From: Arenicella chitinivorans
Lineage (GTDB): Bacteria > Pseudomonadota > Gammaproteobacteria > Arenicellales > Arenicellaceae
Length of the DNA: 64,000 bases
NCBI RefSeq assembly: GCF_014651515.1
Contig: NZ_BMXA01000002.1
Coordinates: 558,001 to 622,000, forward strand
Direction of reading: 5' to 3'
The position numbers were made by a program, and so were the translations under genes. A model generated the notes under the pieces. The model did no database searches. It saw only the letters and a list, made by a program, of their open reading frames with translations, and was not told where the DNA came from. Positions 37,650-45,927 of the stretch are shown here, one piece after another (the stretch's first letter is position 1; each line of letters starts with the position of its first letter).

Positions 37650-37651
37650 AA

Positions 37652-37681
37652 TCAGTGCGTCAAACTAGTTCGACGCGCTGA
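37652..37681. terminator. Terminator-like hairpin between convergent genes
   Basis: Ten-bp stem with one G-U pair (TCAGTGCGTC / GACGCGCTGA) lying just after the pbpC stop and across the stop of the convergent GDT1-like gene. No T-tract. Confidence 0.35.
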
Positions 37682-37952
37682 CTGCACCCATTAGCGTATA
37701 GGCGCCAATGGCAATGAAGCCGATGCCGGCGGCCAGGTGAAGGTACCGTTCTTCAATATGGTGCGACAACCAGGCGCCGACGGCAACGCCTAATGCGGTG
37801 GCGACAATCAGCGCGCTGCTGGCAGCCGCGAATATCAGCCACTTATTTACATCCTTGTCTGCCGCGAACAACATGGTTGCTAGCTGCGTTTTATCACCTA
37901 GTTCGGCGAGAAATACTGAGAAAAAAATGGCAAAAAATAACTTTATTTCCAT
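37665..37952 (-). CDS. Half-size GDT1/UPF0016 family membrane protein
   Basis: 95 residues from the ATG at 37952; an in-frame TTG seven codons earlier would lengthen it. It has three helices and the family signature E-L-G-D-K-T in the first (AELGDKTQLATML). Eukaryotic TMEM165/Gdt1 and bacterial MneA proteins carry two such repeats and move Mn2+ or Ca2+. This one has a single repeat, so it must act as a dimer. Only one copy lies here; no second half-gene is adjacent. Confidence 0.85.
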   Translation of the reverse strand: MEIKLFFAIFFSVFLAELGDKTQLATMLFAADKDVNKWLIFAAASSALIVATALGVAVGAWLSHHIEERYLHLAAGIGFIAIGAYTLMGAVSASN

Positions 37953-38178
37953 GGCTGCATCGGCGCTTGGCAAACCGGTCGGAGGTCATGTGTTAGAGCG
38001 CCGCTAAGTATACCGGTTTTTGGCATTTGTGCGTCTATTCTATGTGCGAGCTCCGTTGGTTAAATGGCTGTGTGAACGCTAAAAACCAGTTTATCGCAAT
38101 ATTGTGATTAGACCCGATCTGATATAGTCGTGATCGCAATTTTGCGCCATCAAACTCTTATCTTGTCAGGGAATCTGA

Positions 38179-39084
38179 ATGAAAATCGCGATTTTATCTC
38201 GCAATAAAAAACTGTACTCAACGCGACGGCTGGTCGAGGCAGGCCAAGTTCGTGGTCATGAGGTCGATGTGATTGATACGCTCCAATGTTATATGGACAT
38301 CACCAAAAGTCGCTCGGTAGTGCGTTATGGCGGCAAGGAGTTGCCACGATACGATGCGATCATTCCAAGAATTGGCGCCTCGATTACCTTTTATGGCACG
38401 GCAGTGGTCCGTCAGTTTGAAATGATGGGCACGTTTTCTGTGAACGAATCGGTGGCCATTAGTCGATCGCGCGATAAACTACGCTCTCTGCAATTGTTGT
38501 CACGCCGCAATGTGGGCTTACCTCGGACTGGGTTTGCGAACAAATCCACCAACATTAAGGATCTGATTAAAACGGTTGGTGGTGCGCCGTTGGTGGTGAA
38601 ACTGTTAGAAGGTACGCAAGGGATTGGTGTGGTACTGGCTGAAAACAATAAATCCGCTGAAAGTATTATCGAAGCTTTTATGGGGTTGAACGCCAATATC
38701 CTGGTGCAGGAATTCATCAAGGAAGCAGGCGGTGCCGATATTCGCTGTTTTGTGGTTGGCGGTAAAGTGGTCGCAGCAATGAAACGCCAAGGGGCGGACG
38801 GTGAGTTTCGTTCTAACCTGCATCGCGGCGGGTCTGCCACGCTGGTTAAGCTCAGTAAAGAAGAGCGCGCCACAGCCGTTAATGCTGCTAAGGTCATGGG
38901 CTTGAACGTCTGTGGTGTCGACATCTTACAATCTGCGTCCGGTCCGGTCGTGATGGAAGTCAATTCAACTCCCGGTCTTGAGGGAATTGAAAAGGCCACA
39001 GGAAAAGATGTGGGGGAGCTGATTTTTCAGTTTATTGAGGACAATGCGAAGCCGCATCGCACTCGTACGCGAGGCAAAGGTTAG
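38179..39084 (+). CDS. rimK: RimK-type ATP-grasp glutamate ligase
   Basis: 301 residues, the RimK length. In E. coli RimK adds glutamates to the C-terminus of ribosomal protein S6. The N-terminus [18 protein letters not shown], the [18 protein letters not shown] segment and the ATP-grasp elements [28 protein letters not shown] and [13 protein letters not shown] match RimK closely. The stop overlaps the aspartoacylase-like start by one base, so the two are made together. Confidence 0.95.
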   Translation: MKIAILSRNKKLYSTRRLVEAGQVRGHEVDVIDTLQCYMDITKSRSVVRYGGKELPRYDAIIPRIGASITFYGTAVVRQFEMMGTFSVNESVAISRSRDKLRSLQLLSRRNVGLPRTGFANKSTNIKDLIKTVGGAPLVVKLLEGTQGIGVVLAENNKSAESIIEAFMGLNANILVQEFIKEAGGADIRCFVVGGKVVAAMKRQGADGEFRSNLHRGGSATLVKLSKEERATAVNAAKVMGLNVCGVDILQSASGPVVMEVNSTPGLEGIEKATGKDVGELIFQFIEDNAKPHRTRTRGKG

Positions 39085-40124
39085 TGGCGGTCAAGCCTGA
39101 CACGCTCACGCCTCTCGTTATTGGCGGGCATTCGATTCCACCTGGTGCCACTCGCCAAATTGAGTTGCCGGTGGTGCGTTTGTACACCGATACAGACATC
39201 TGCATGCCCGTTCATGTCATGCGCAGCCGCAAGCCCGGACCAACCATGTTTGTGTCGGCTGCCGTTCATGGAGATGAACTTAATGGGATTGAAATCGTAC
39301 GACGCCTGATCCGCATGAAAAGCTTTAAACTGACCGCAGGAACGTTGATACTGGTACCGATAGTAAATGTTTACGGGGTATTAAATCAGAGTCGATATAT
39401 GCCAGATCGACGGGACTTAAATCGCTGTTTCCCTGGCTCGTCTAAGGGCTCGCTGGCGGGTATCGTGGCACACAAATTCATGCATGAGATTGTCCGGCAC
39501 TGCCAGTACGGCATCGATTTGCATACGGGCGCAATTCATCGCTCCAATTTGCCGCAGATTCGTGCCAATTTAAAAGATGATGAAACGCTGGAATTGGCTG
39601 AGGCCTTCGGTGTCACGGTGTTATTGAATGCCAATTTGCGCGATGGTTCTTTACGTCAGGCGGCTTTGGAGCAAGACACACGAATTTTATTGTACGAGGC
39701 TGGCCAGGCCCTGCGCTACGATGAGTTGTCGATACGCGCGGGCGTGCGCGGTATCCAGCGCGTCTTGTCGAAGCTTGGTATGATCCGTTTGAAAACCCCA
39801 AGGGCTAAGGTTACGCCCTATGTGGCAAACAACAGTTCCTGGGTGCGTGCCAGCCACAGCGGTTTGAGCACGAGCAAACGCAACTTAGGCGATTATGTGC
39901 AAAAAGGTGACGTGTTGGCTCGTATTGGCAACCCATTGGGAGAGAATTTCGGCTCGGTGGTGGCGAATAAAACTGGGATTATCATCGGGAAACAGAACAT
40001 CCCTTTGGTGCAAGAAGGGGATGCGATGTTCCATATCGCGTTCTTTAGCGAAGAAGAGGAAGACATTGCAGATAACATCCAAACCATGTCAACCAGCCTG
40101 TTGGGCGAAATGGGACAGGTGTAG
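39084..40124 (+). CDS. Succinylglutamate desuccinylase/aspartoacylase-type zinc hydrolase
   Basis: 346 residues. A zinc-dependent M14-like amidohydrolase: VHGDE supplies His62 and Glu65, and DLHTG supplies the second zinc His, with conserved ADRRDLNR-like PDRRDLNRCFPG for substrate carboxylate binding. The C-terminal domain (about 260-346) is a beta-rich cap. It starts at GTG 39084. Its recurrent pairing with rimK suggests it acts on glutamyl or N-acyl amino acid products of the modification, but the true substrate is not known. Confidence 0.9.
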   Translation: MAVKPDTLTPLVIGGHSIPPGATRQIELPVVRLYTDTDICMPVHVMRSRKPGPTMFVSAAVHGDELNGIEIVRRLIRMKSFKLTAGTLILVPIVNVYGVLNQSRYMPDRRDLNRCFPGSSKGSLAGIVAHKFMHEIVRHCQYGIDLHTGAIHRSNLPQIRANLKDDETLELAEAFGVTVLLNANLRDGSLRQAALEQDTRILLYEAGQALRYDELSIRAGVRGIQRVLSKLGMIRLKTPRAKVTPYVANNSSWVRASHSGLSTSKRNLGDYVQKGDVLARIGNPLGENFGSVVANKTGIIIGKQNIPLVQEGDAMFHIAFFSEEEEDIADNIQTMSTSLLGEMGQV

Positions 40125-40204
40125 TCCCAATGCTTGACCCGGAACGCGGATGCTCGTAACAATAGTGGAGTAGAACAGCTATCAAGTAGCGTAGGAGAAG
40201 CAAT

Positions 40205-40492
40205 ATGTTGAAGACCGTCTACTACTTCGGCGGTGTCGTGCTCTGTTTGACGCCGCTAAGCACCTCGTTGTTGGCTCAGGAGTATGATCCACATGCTCTG
40301 TGCCAACAGGCGGCAGAAGGCTTATTGCCAGAAGACGCTGCCACTTACATCGAGAATTGTCTGTCGGACTACCGAGCCAATATGGGTATTGAACCTGCAG
40401 AACCGCTGGGTAAATCAACCTTGATGGAGGCAGATTCGCCTGACACTGAGTCGACTAAAGGCACACTCGATGCCGCTAAAGACCGACCATAA
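40205..40492 (+). CDS. Small secreted hypothetical protein
   Basis: 95 residues, not recognised. A signal peptide (about 1-24) ends SLLAQ; the mature part of about 70 residues has two Cys (CQQAAEG and NCLSDY) that could form a disulfide, and an acidic, Thr/Ser-rich tail. TAGGAGAAGCAAT before the ATG is a good ribosome site. It sits between the rimK pair and mgtE with gaps of 80 and 117 bp. Confidence 0.7.
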   Translation: MLKTVYYFGGVVLCLTPLSTSLLAQEYDPHALCQQAAEGLLPEDAATYIENCLSDYRANMGIEPAEPLGKSTLMEADSPDTESTKGTLDAAKDRP

Positions 40493-40609
40493 TTTGACAC
40501 AATAAGATCTGCCCAGGGTGCAATGAGTTAGGGTTGTCTGATTCATTATCCAGCAGTCAACAACACACAAACGCTAACCAATCATTGCCGGATCGATGAC
40601 CGGAACATT

Positions 40610-41896
40610 ATGAGTGCAGTAACTGAAACGCTTGACACAAGTATCTCGCCAACCGAGCTGGCGCACAACCTCGAAAGCTTGCCGCTGGCTGAGCGAGCCG
40701 AGGCGTGGCTGGCGTTGTCGCAGAAGGAGCGTAGCGAGGCACTACCGTATCTGCATGACGAGATCAAGATCGCGCTTCTCGACAATACGTCGGCGGATGA
40801 GCTGGTCCAGTTGGCAGAAAACATGGAAGCCAGTGATGTCGCGGATGTTATTGACTTGGTGTCGGACAATGTCGCACAGGAAATTATCGATAGCTTGTCA
40901 GATGCTGATAAAGCCTCGGTCGAAGCGTCGTTAGACTATGACGAGGACACGGTTGGCCGTTGGCTCAAACGGGATGTTATTGCCTTATCCGCGAATCGTT
41001 CTGTCGCGCAAGTATTACGTTATATTCGGACACACCATCTTCCAACCTATACGGATCAGGTATTTATTGTTGGTCACGATAAAAAGTATCGAGGCGCAGT
41101 GGCGTTAGCGAGCATTCTTCAAGCGGAAGAGGGGGAACAGCTCAAAGAACTGCCGCTGATCGACAGCACGACGGTTCTCAGCCCAGAGATGTCGCTGGCC
41201 GATATGACCATGGTATTTCGACGCAAGCACTTTATCTCTGCACCGGTGTTGGACGAGCACGGCACGTTGCTTGGCCGAATTACCGCCGACGATGCCATTT
41301 CATTTATGCAGGATGAGGCCGATCACCAGTTTATGAGTATGGCAGGCCTGGATGAAGAAGACGACTTGTTTGCCCCAGTGGTGTCTTCTTCAAAACGACG
41401 GGCAGTGTGGCTGGGTATCAACCTGCTGACTGCCTTTTTGGCCTCGTTCGTAATTGGTCAGTTTGAAGCTGTGTTACAGGAAGTCGTGGCACTGGCGGTG
41501 CTGATGCCTGTAGTCGCCAGCATGGGCGGGATCGCGGGTAGTCAAACACTGACGATTGTGATTCGGGGGCTAGCATTGGATAAGATTAACGACAGCAATA
41601 TTCGACCGTTATTAGTCAAGGAACTCGGCGTCGCCGTGTTGAACGGTATCTTGTGGGCGGTGACGGTTGGTTTGGTCGCGTTTTGGTGGTTTAGTAACGC
41701 GACTCTGGGTTTGGTGATTGGCTGTGCAATTTTGATAAATTTACTCGCTGCGGCATTTTCCGGACTGCTAATACCGGTAGCGTTAGAGAAATTAAAACTA
41801 GACCCGGCTTTATCTGGTTCGGTGGTGTTGACCACCTTGACCGATGTGATTGGATTTTTAAGTTTTCTTGGCATGGGTGCTTGGCTTCTGGTATAG
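40610..41896 (+). CDS. mgtE: Magnesium transporter MgtE
   Basis: 428 residues. It is a gated Mg2+ channel of the inner membrane. The order is standard: acidic N-terminal superhelical domain (about 1-125), two CBS domains (about 130-260; HFISAPVLDEHGTLLGRITADD), a plug helix, and five transmembrane helices (about 270-428) with the pore-lining PVVASMGGIAGSQ. Mg2+ binding between the N and CBS domains closes the pore in known homologues. No Mg2+-responsive leader was seen upstream. Confidence 0.95.
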   Translation: MSAVTETLDTSISPTELAHNLESLPLAERAEAWLALSQKERSEALPYLHDEIKIALLDNTSADELVQLAENMEASDVADVIDLVSDNVAQEIIDSLSDADKASVEASLDYDEDTVGRWLKRDVIALSANRSVAQVLRYIRTHHLPTYTDQVFIVGHDKKYRGAVALASILQAEEGEQLKELPLIDSTTVLSPEMSLADMTMVFRRKHFISAPVLDEHGTLLGRITADDAISFMQDEADHQFMSMAGLDEEDDLFAPVVSSSKRRAVWLGINLLTAFLASFVIGQFEAVLQEVVALAVLMPVVASMGGIAGSQTLTIVIRGLALDKINDSNIRPLLVKELGVAVLNGILWAVTVGLVAFWWFSNATLGLVIGCAILINLLAAAFSGLLIPVALEKLKLDPALSGSVVLTTLTDVIGFLSFLGMGAWLLV

Positions 41897-41935
41897 ACTT
41901 GGAAGATAAGTCTCCTGCACTGTGTATACCGCGTC

Positions 41936-42565
41936 ATGTATGTGCCTAAACATTTTAGCCAGTCGGATGCCGATGAATTAGGTGCCCTGATTCGCGATCA
42001 TCCATTTGCCACGCTCGCCTGGTCTGGCAGCGATGGCGTTGACGCCATGCACCTGCCGCTTTTGCTGTGCGGCAGCGACAGTGGGCAGCGATTGCTTGGC
42101 CATGTCGCCAAGGCTAATTCAGTGTGGCAAGCCGTACCAGACGGTGATCCCGTGTTGGCGATATTTCACGGTCCGAACCAATATATATCGCCAAACTACT
42201 ACGCCACTAAACAGGAGCATGGGCGCGTCGTGCCAACATGGAATTATGCTGTGGTACACGTGCGCGGTCGCGTCTATTTCAAGCACGATGCCGATGAGAT
42301 ACGAACGATTTTACAGGCGCTTACGTCTCAGCATGAATCCGACCAACGCAAACCTTGGGGCATCGAAGACGCGCCAGAAAAATACACACGAACCTTATTG
42401 CGAGCAATTGTCGGTCTCGAATTGCAGATAGACTCGATCGAAGGAAAATGGAAGCTCAGCCAAAACCAACCCGTCGAGAATCGGCGTAGTGTGCGCGACG
42501 CATTATCCTCTAAGTCAGATACAAGCTCGGCGCAGATGATTGCGTTGATGCCGGACCCAGAGTGA
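41936..42565 (+). CDS. PaiB-like FMN-binding protein
   Basis: 209 residues with the family start MYVPKHF, then PFATLAW, GHVAKANSVW, FHGPNQYISPNYY and VPTWNYAVVHVRG, all typical of PaiB-type split-barrel flavin-binding proteins. They are often called negative transcriptional regulators from the Bacillus PaiB case, but have no DNA-binding domain, and a flavin- or haem-linked enzymatic role is equally possible. It stands 39 bp after mgtE. Confidence 0.9.
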   Translation: MYVPKHFSQSDADELGALIRDHPFATLAWSGSDGVDAMHLPLLLCGSDSGQRLLGHVAKANSVWQAVPDGDPVLAIFHGPNQYISPNYYATKQEHGRVVPTWNYAVVHVRGRVYFKHDADEIRTILQALTSQHESDQRKPWGIEDAPEKYTRTLLRAIVGLELQIDSIEGKWKLSQNQPVENRRSVRDALSSKSDTSSAQMIALMPDPE

Positions 42566-42670
42566 GCATCGAACACGTGCTTTCCATCAGCAGTAACCGT
42601 GCAGGGCGCGACTGTTGCAGTCACTGAATTGGCGTGAGCTGTCCCGCGCTGTCCTGGCTTTCCTGACTCA

Positions 42671-43552
42671 TCAATCGCGACAGTTCCCATCGATAAACTC
42701 GTAGGTCAGATCGCTTAAACGTGGTCGTGTATTGGAAAAGCTGTGATCATCCGATAATAAGTGATACGACACGTTCGTTGCTCCGTCATTATTGAGTGCA
42801 TTGCGCAAGGGCGTGATGTGCTCATCAATCGGAATAACATCAGTGTCCGCTACGATCATCATAATCGGGCGCCCTTTAGCTTGGCTGGCACGGTTCACTA
42901 GGTTCAGATGTGCTGCGTGCTGCAGTACTTCCTGCTGCATCTTGGCGCCCGACCAGCCAGAGAGCATGAACAGCGTGTCGCTGTAATCCATCCATAGACT
43001 GGCGGACTCCGGCGAGCTCAGAAAGCCTTTGTTTCCTGCACCAAGATTAGCGCCGTCGTAGCTGACTGCACAACGCACGCTTGGGTTGTCAAGCAGGCCC
43101 GCGAGCGCCATATGCCCACCCATACTGTGTCCAATCAGTGAAATTTGTGCCGGATCGACGCGCAGTTTGCGCGCGTTTTCTTGCGCCTGTAAGTACTGGA
43201 TGACCGCTTGCACATCTTGTTCAGCATTCAGAAATGAGAATTCACCTTCCGCGCCCCATGCGCCGCGATAATGGAAAAACACCGTATTCCAACCTTGGCG
43301 ACGCAGATCTTGTGCCACGTCGAGGTTTTTTTCATTCCCGGGATAACCATGCAATAGAACCGCCGTTGGATGTGGGCCGTGACCACGAGCTAAATACGCG
43401 AGGCCCGGCATTCGTTGTTGTTGCGATAGAATGGTTAGCTCAACCACGCTGGCAGGTGGTTGGTTGTTCACTTTATTGCCGGACGCTGCGCTCACAGCTG
43501 TGCCGAGCATCATGTAAGTCATTGAGATTATGAGCAGTGCAGTGATTTTCAT
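42671..43552 (-). CDS. Secreted alpha/beta hydrolase
   Basis: 293 residues. A signal peptide (about 1-22) ends VSAAS. The fold is a serine hydrolase: LLHGYPG forms the oxyanion side, GHSMGGH holds the nucleophile Ser, an Asp is in VADTDVIP, and the His is in SDDHSFS. It resembles prolyl-oligopeptidase-like or dienelactone-hydrolase-like esterases. The substrate is unknown. It is 22 bp downstream of the beta-helix gene on the same strand, so the two may be one operon. Confidence 0.85.
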   Translation of the reverse strand: MKITALLIISMTYMMLGTAVSAASGNKVNNQPPASVVELTILSQQQRMPGLAYLARGHGPHPTAVLLHGYPGNEKNLDVAQDLRRQGWNTVFFHYRGAWGAEGEFSFLNAEQDVQAVIQYLQAQENARKLRVDPAQISLIGHSMGGHMALAGLLDNPSVRCAVSYDGANLGAGNKGFLSSPESASLWMDYSDTLFMLSGWSGAKMQQEVLQHAAHLNLVNRASQAKGRPIMMIVADTDVIPIDEHITPLRNALNNDGATNVSYHLLSDDHSFSNTRPRLSDLTYEFIDGNCRD

Positions 43553-43574
43553 AACGATTAGTTTCTTCTTGTTA

Positions 43575-44924
43575 TCAAGGCTCCGAGACCCGAATCGAGT
43601 TTTGGTCGCCGGTAACCTGACCTTGCGGGTTTTGCGCGTTGATCCCGGGATGAATGATCATGGTATTGCGAACACGGTTAGAAATTTCGAGCGTGCTCTC
43701 CAACGGCGATGTGGTTTGCAAGTTGTTTTGTTTGATCGTGGTGTGGTGCACGTAGCCATGGCCTTCTTCGGCATCCGCGCTGGCGTTGGGGTCACAATTT
43801 ATGTCTGAGTGCTCAAGGTAGCCACGGCTGGCGTAACCACCGATTAGCAGGTCGCCATATCGACTGTCCGACGCAGTATTGTCTGTCAGGGTGATGTTGC
43901 TGGTTTCGATACAATTTTCAGCCCCGACTTCAAACGCCCAGGGTGCATTTTGCACCGTATTGTGGCGCACGGTGATGTCCCGTGCACCATCGATGTAAAT
44001 TCCCGCAGCCCACGAATGTTGATTGCCATAGGCCGGGTTCGTCACCGTGCTCATATCAGTGACTTGGTTATATTCAATAAAACCATGGCGTGCGGCGTCC
44101 AGCCTACCAGGCAATATTCTGCCTGCGACTGTCTGTGTTGGTGAGGTGCCTTCTCCACCGATGGCGTCAATCGCGATATTGTTCGTGCGCGATATCTGGT
44201 TGTGGGTGACTTCCCAGTTGCGCACATTGCCATTGATCGCGATCGCTTCGCTGGAACCTGTGCGCAGGTCTTCCAGACGGTTCTGTTCAATAATAATATT
44301 GCTAATTGCTGAGCCCTCACTGCTGCCTGTACCCAAAGCTGCGATACCGTGCGCGTTGTCCTTGCCATGTAAGTAGTGTAGATGGTTATTTTTAATCAGG
44401 ACGCGGTCAATGCTGTCGCCGTATAGCAGAATGCCATAGATATCAGGGTCGCGGGAACTTGGTGTATTGTTAATTCGTCCGTCGATCTGTAAGCCTTCAA
44501 TAATGATATTGTGGACCCCGCTGGGGATCAAAAAAACGCTGTTAGTGCCCGTGTAAGTGACTTTGTTGTCAACCGCGCCGATCAGCTTAAGGTTAGATCG
44601 ATACAGGTAGACTGTACCACTCAATTGCAGTTGGCCGATTTCGATAACGCAGAGTGTGCTGCCATCGCAATCGTCTATTGCCGCTTGTAGTGACCCTGAA
44701 AGCGGTGTTGCGGTTACACCATCAAAGGCGCTAATCCAGTCTCGTTTCGGTCGGCTCGACTCATCGACGGGTGGGGCACCAAATTCTGGAATGCTCGTAT
44801 GCGGCGAATTGTTATCGTCCAGTAATAAGAGCTGAACTGAAGGTGAAATAGCTGAAGGTTGCGCAACTGAGGAAACGGGCAACAGCAGTAGCGTCAAGAG
44901 CGTTAATCGCAGGCAGGTCGTCAT
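43575..44924 (-). CDS. Secreted right-handed parallel beta-helix protein
   Basis: 449 residues. After the signal peptide (ending SSVAQ) comes a region of short repeated strands with N-x-I-I-I-E-x-N and V-x-H-N-x-V rungs, for example HNIIIEGLQI, NIIIEQNRLED, WEVTHNQIS and ITVRHNTVQNA. This is the pattern of pectate-lyase or NosD-like solenoids, which usually bind or cleave polysaccharides. I see no clear catalytic Lys/Arg set to assign an enzyme class. Together with the downstream hydrolase it could serve carbohydrate-ester breakdown; that is speculation. Confidence 0.8.
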   Translation of the reverse strand: MTTCLRLTLLTLLLLPVSSVAQPSAISPSVQLLLLDDNNSPHTSIPEFGAPPVDESSRPKRDWISAFDGVTATPLSGSLQAAIDDCDGSTLCVIEIGQLQLSGTVYLYRSNLKLIGAVDNKVTYTGTNSVFLIPSGVHNIIIEGLQIDGRINNTPSSRDPDIYGILLYGDSIDRVLIKNNHLHYLHGKDNAHGIAALGTGSSEGSAISNIIIEQNRLEDLRTGSSEAIAINGNVRNWEVTHNQISRTNNIAIDAIGGEGTSPTQTVAGRILPGRLDAARHGFIEYNQVTDMSTVTNPAYGNQHSWAAGIYIDGARDITVRHNTVQNAPWAFEVGAENCIETSNITLTDNTASDSRYGDLLIGGYASRGYLEHSDINCDPNASADAEEGHGYVHHTTIKQNNLQTTSPLESTLEISNRVRNTMIIHPGINAQNPQGQVTGDQNSIRVSEP

Positions 44925-45014
44925 TTGCCGAATTATAGCGATAGATACTCGCGCTGACGACTACTACTGAATGCTGTGGTTAAGCACCTGCGGTTGTTGA
45001 GAGCTGAGGTGTAC

Positions 45015-45218
45015 TCAAGGTCGGCCCTGACGTTGAGGGCTGCTCTCGGTTTCGGGCGCACAGCACTGCGCAGCGAGTGCTTGATACTGTTGCAATGAGA
45101 GCATCACGACTTGGTCTTTCCCCGCGCCATCAATGGCAATGGCCTGTTCGGTTTCACAGACACGGCGCATGGTTTTGGCTAATGACGTTTGCGCAGCCAG
45201 GTAATCAATACGTTCCAT
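45015..45218 (-). CDS. Orphan Phd/YefM-type antitoxin-like protein
   Basis: 67 residues from the ATG at 45218 with AGAGG eight bases upstream; an upstream TTG at 45254 overlapping the preceding stop is possible. MERIDYLAAQTSLAKTMRRV followed by VVMLSLQQYQAL matches the YefM/Phd fold, which binds operator DNA and neutralises a RelE- or Doc-type toxin. The C-terminal toxin-binding segment is short and Cys-rich (QCCAPETES). No toxin gene follows: the next minus-strand gene is a secreted beta-helix protein. It is probably cotranscribed with the UmuD-like gene 32 bp upstream. Confidence 0.75.
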   Translation of the reverse strand: MERIDYLAAQTSLAKTMRRVCETEQAIAIDGAGKDQVVMLSLQQYQALAAQCCAPETESSPQRQGRP

Positions 45219-45250
45219 AATCAGTGCCTCTTGGGAAGATGAATCCAGTT

Positions 45251-45844
45251 TCAAAATGATTGAAAGCGGCGGAAACTGCCGATAACAACGCCCCAGATCA
45301 CCAGATCTGATTCAGATTCCAGTTCGATGTCCGGGTAGGCGGGATTTTCAGGGAGAAGTTTGACCAAGCCGCCGCGATGATACAGGCGCTTAACCGTTAG
45401 CTCTCCATCAATTGCAGCAATCACAATTTTGTTATGTTCGGCTTTAAGAGACCGATCCACGATAAGGATATCGCCGGGCAGAATTCCCGCATTTTTCATG
45501 GATTCGCCTTCAACTCGCAACATAAAGGTGCTGTCTGGGCGACGAACCATATAATCGTTCAGGTCTAAGGTATCTTCAACATGGTCTTCGGCAGGTGAGG
45601 GTATGCCTGCCGCGACGCGCGAACTGAATAAGGGTATTTCGAGTCGATGCACATTGGCGGCCTGCTCTGGCGCAGCATGCCCAAATTCAATGACGTCTGG
45701 GTACCCTGTTAGAAACTCTTTGATGTAGCTAACGCTGCTTTCAGGCACACGAATGGCTTTGGTCGGTTCATTGTATTTACCGCTGCCTTTGGGGCGTCCT
45801 GCGCCAGGTCTCGCACCACCATGTGTGTTTTTTATGTCGCTCAT
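45251..45844 (-). CDS. UmuD/LexA-like S24 self-cleaving protein with N-terminal extension
   Basis: 197 residues from the ATG at 45844 (a GTG five codons upstream is possible; neither has a clear ribosome site). The C-terminal domain is UmuD-like: AAGIPSP gives an Ala79-Gly80 cleavage site, GESM the nucleophile Ser115, and ELTVKRL the general base Lys152. The first 70 residues replace the short UmuD arm and contain GARPGAGRPKGSGKY, an AT-hook-like G-R-P-K core, then a segment that could bind DNA. No umuC follows. A 29-bp palindrome covers the start codon. It could be a translesion subunit, an SOS-type repressor or both. Confidence 0.85.
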   Translation of the reverse strand: MSDIKNTHGGARPGAGRPKGSGKYNEPTKAIRVPESSVSYIKEFLTGYPDVIEFGHAAPEQAANVHRLEIPLFSSRVAAGIPSPAEDHVEDTLDLNDYMVRRPDSTFMLRVEGESMKNAGILPGDILIVDRSLKAEHNKIVIAAIDGELTVKRLYHRGGLVKLLPENPAYPDIELESESDLVIWGVVIGSFRRFQSF

Positions 45845-45870
45845 TTGAATAGTGTACACATATTCAAATG
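45842..45870. promoter_or_regulatory. 29-bp palindrome over the umuD-like start
   Basis: CATTTGAAT / ATTCAAATG arms, perfect over 9 bp, flank a centre that is itself palindromic (GTGTACAC). The left arm includes the start codon. Size and position fit a dimeric repressor operator, probably autoregulatory. It does not match the E. coli LexA box. Confidence 0.7.
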
Positions 45871-45927
45871 AGCGTGTCTAGCTTTGTTTCAAGCCGCGAA
45901 GAGAATTCATGCGTAAGGCGCAGCTGT

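Noticed and set aside
38412-38999. 195-codon minus-strand ORF
   Set aside because: Antisense shadow of rimK, whose ATP-grasp motifs are intact in the sense frame.
45842-45870. LexA box upstream of the UmuD-like gene
   Set aside because: The palindrome lacks the CTGT-N8-ACAG spacing of the E. coli-type LexA site. A lineage-specific LexA site cannot be excluded, so I call it only an operator-like palindrome.
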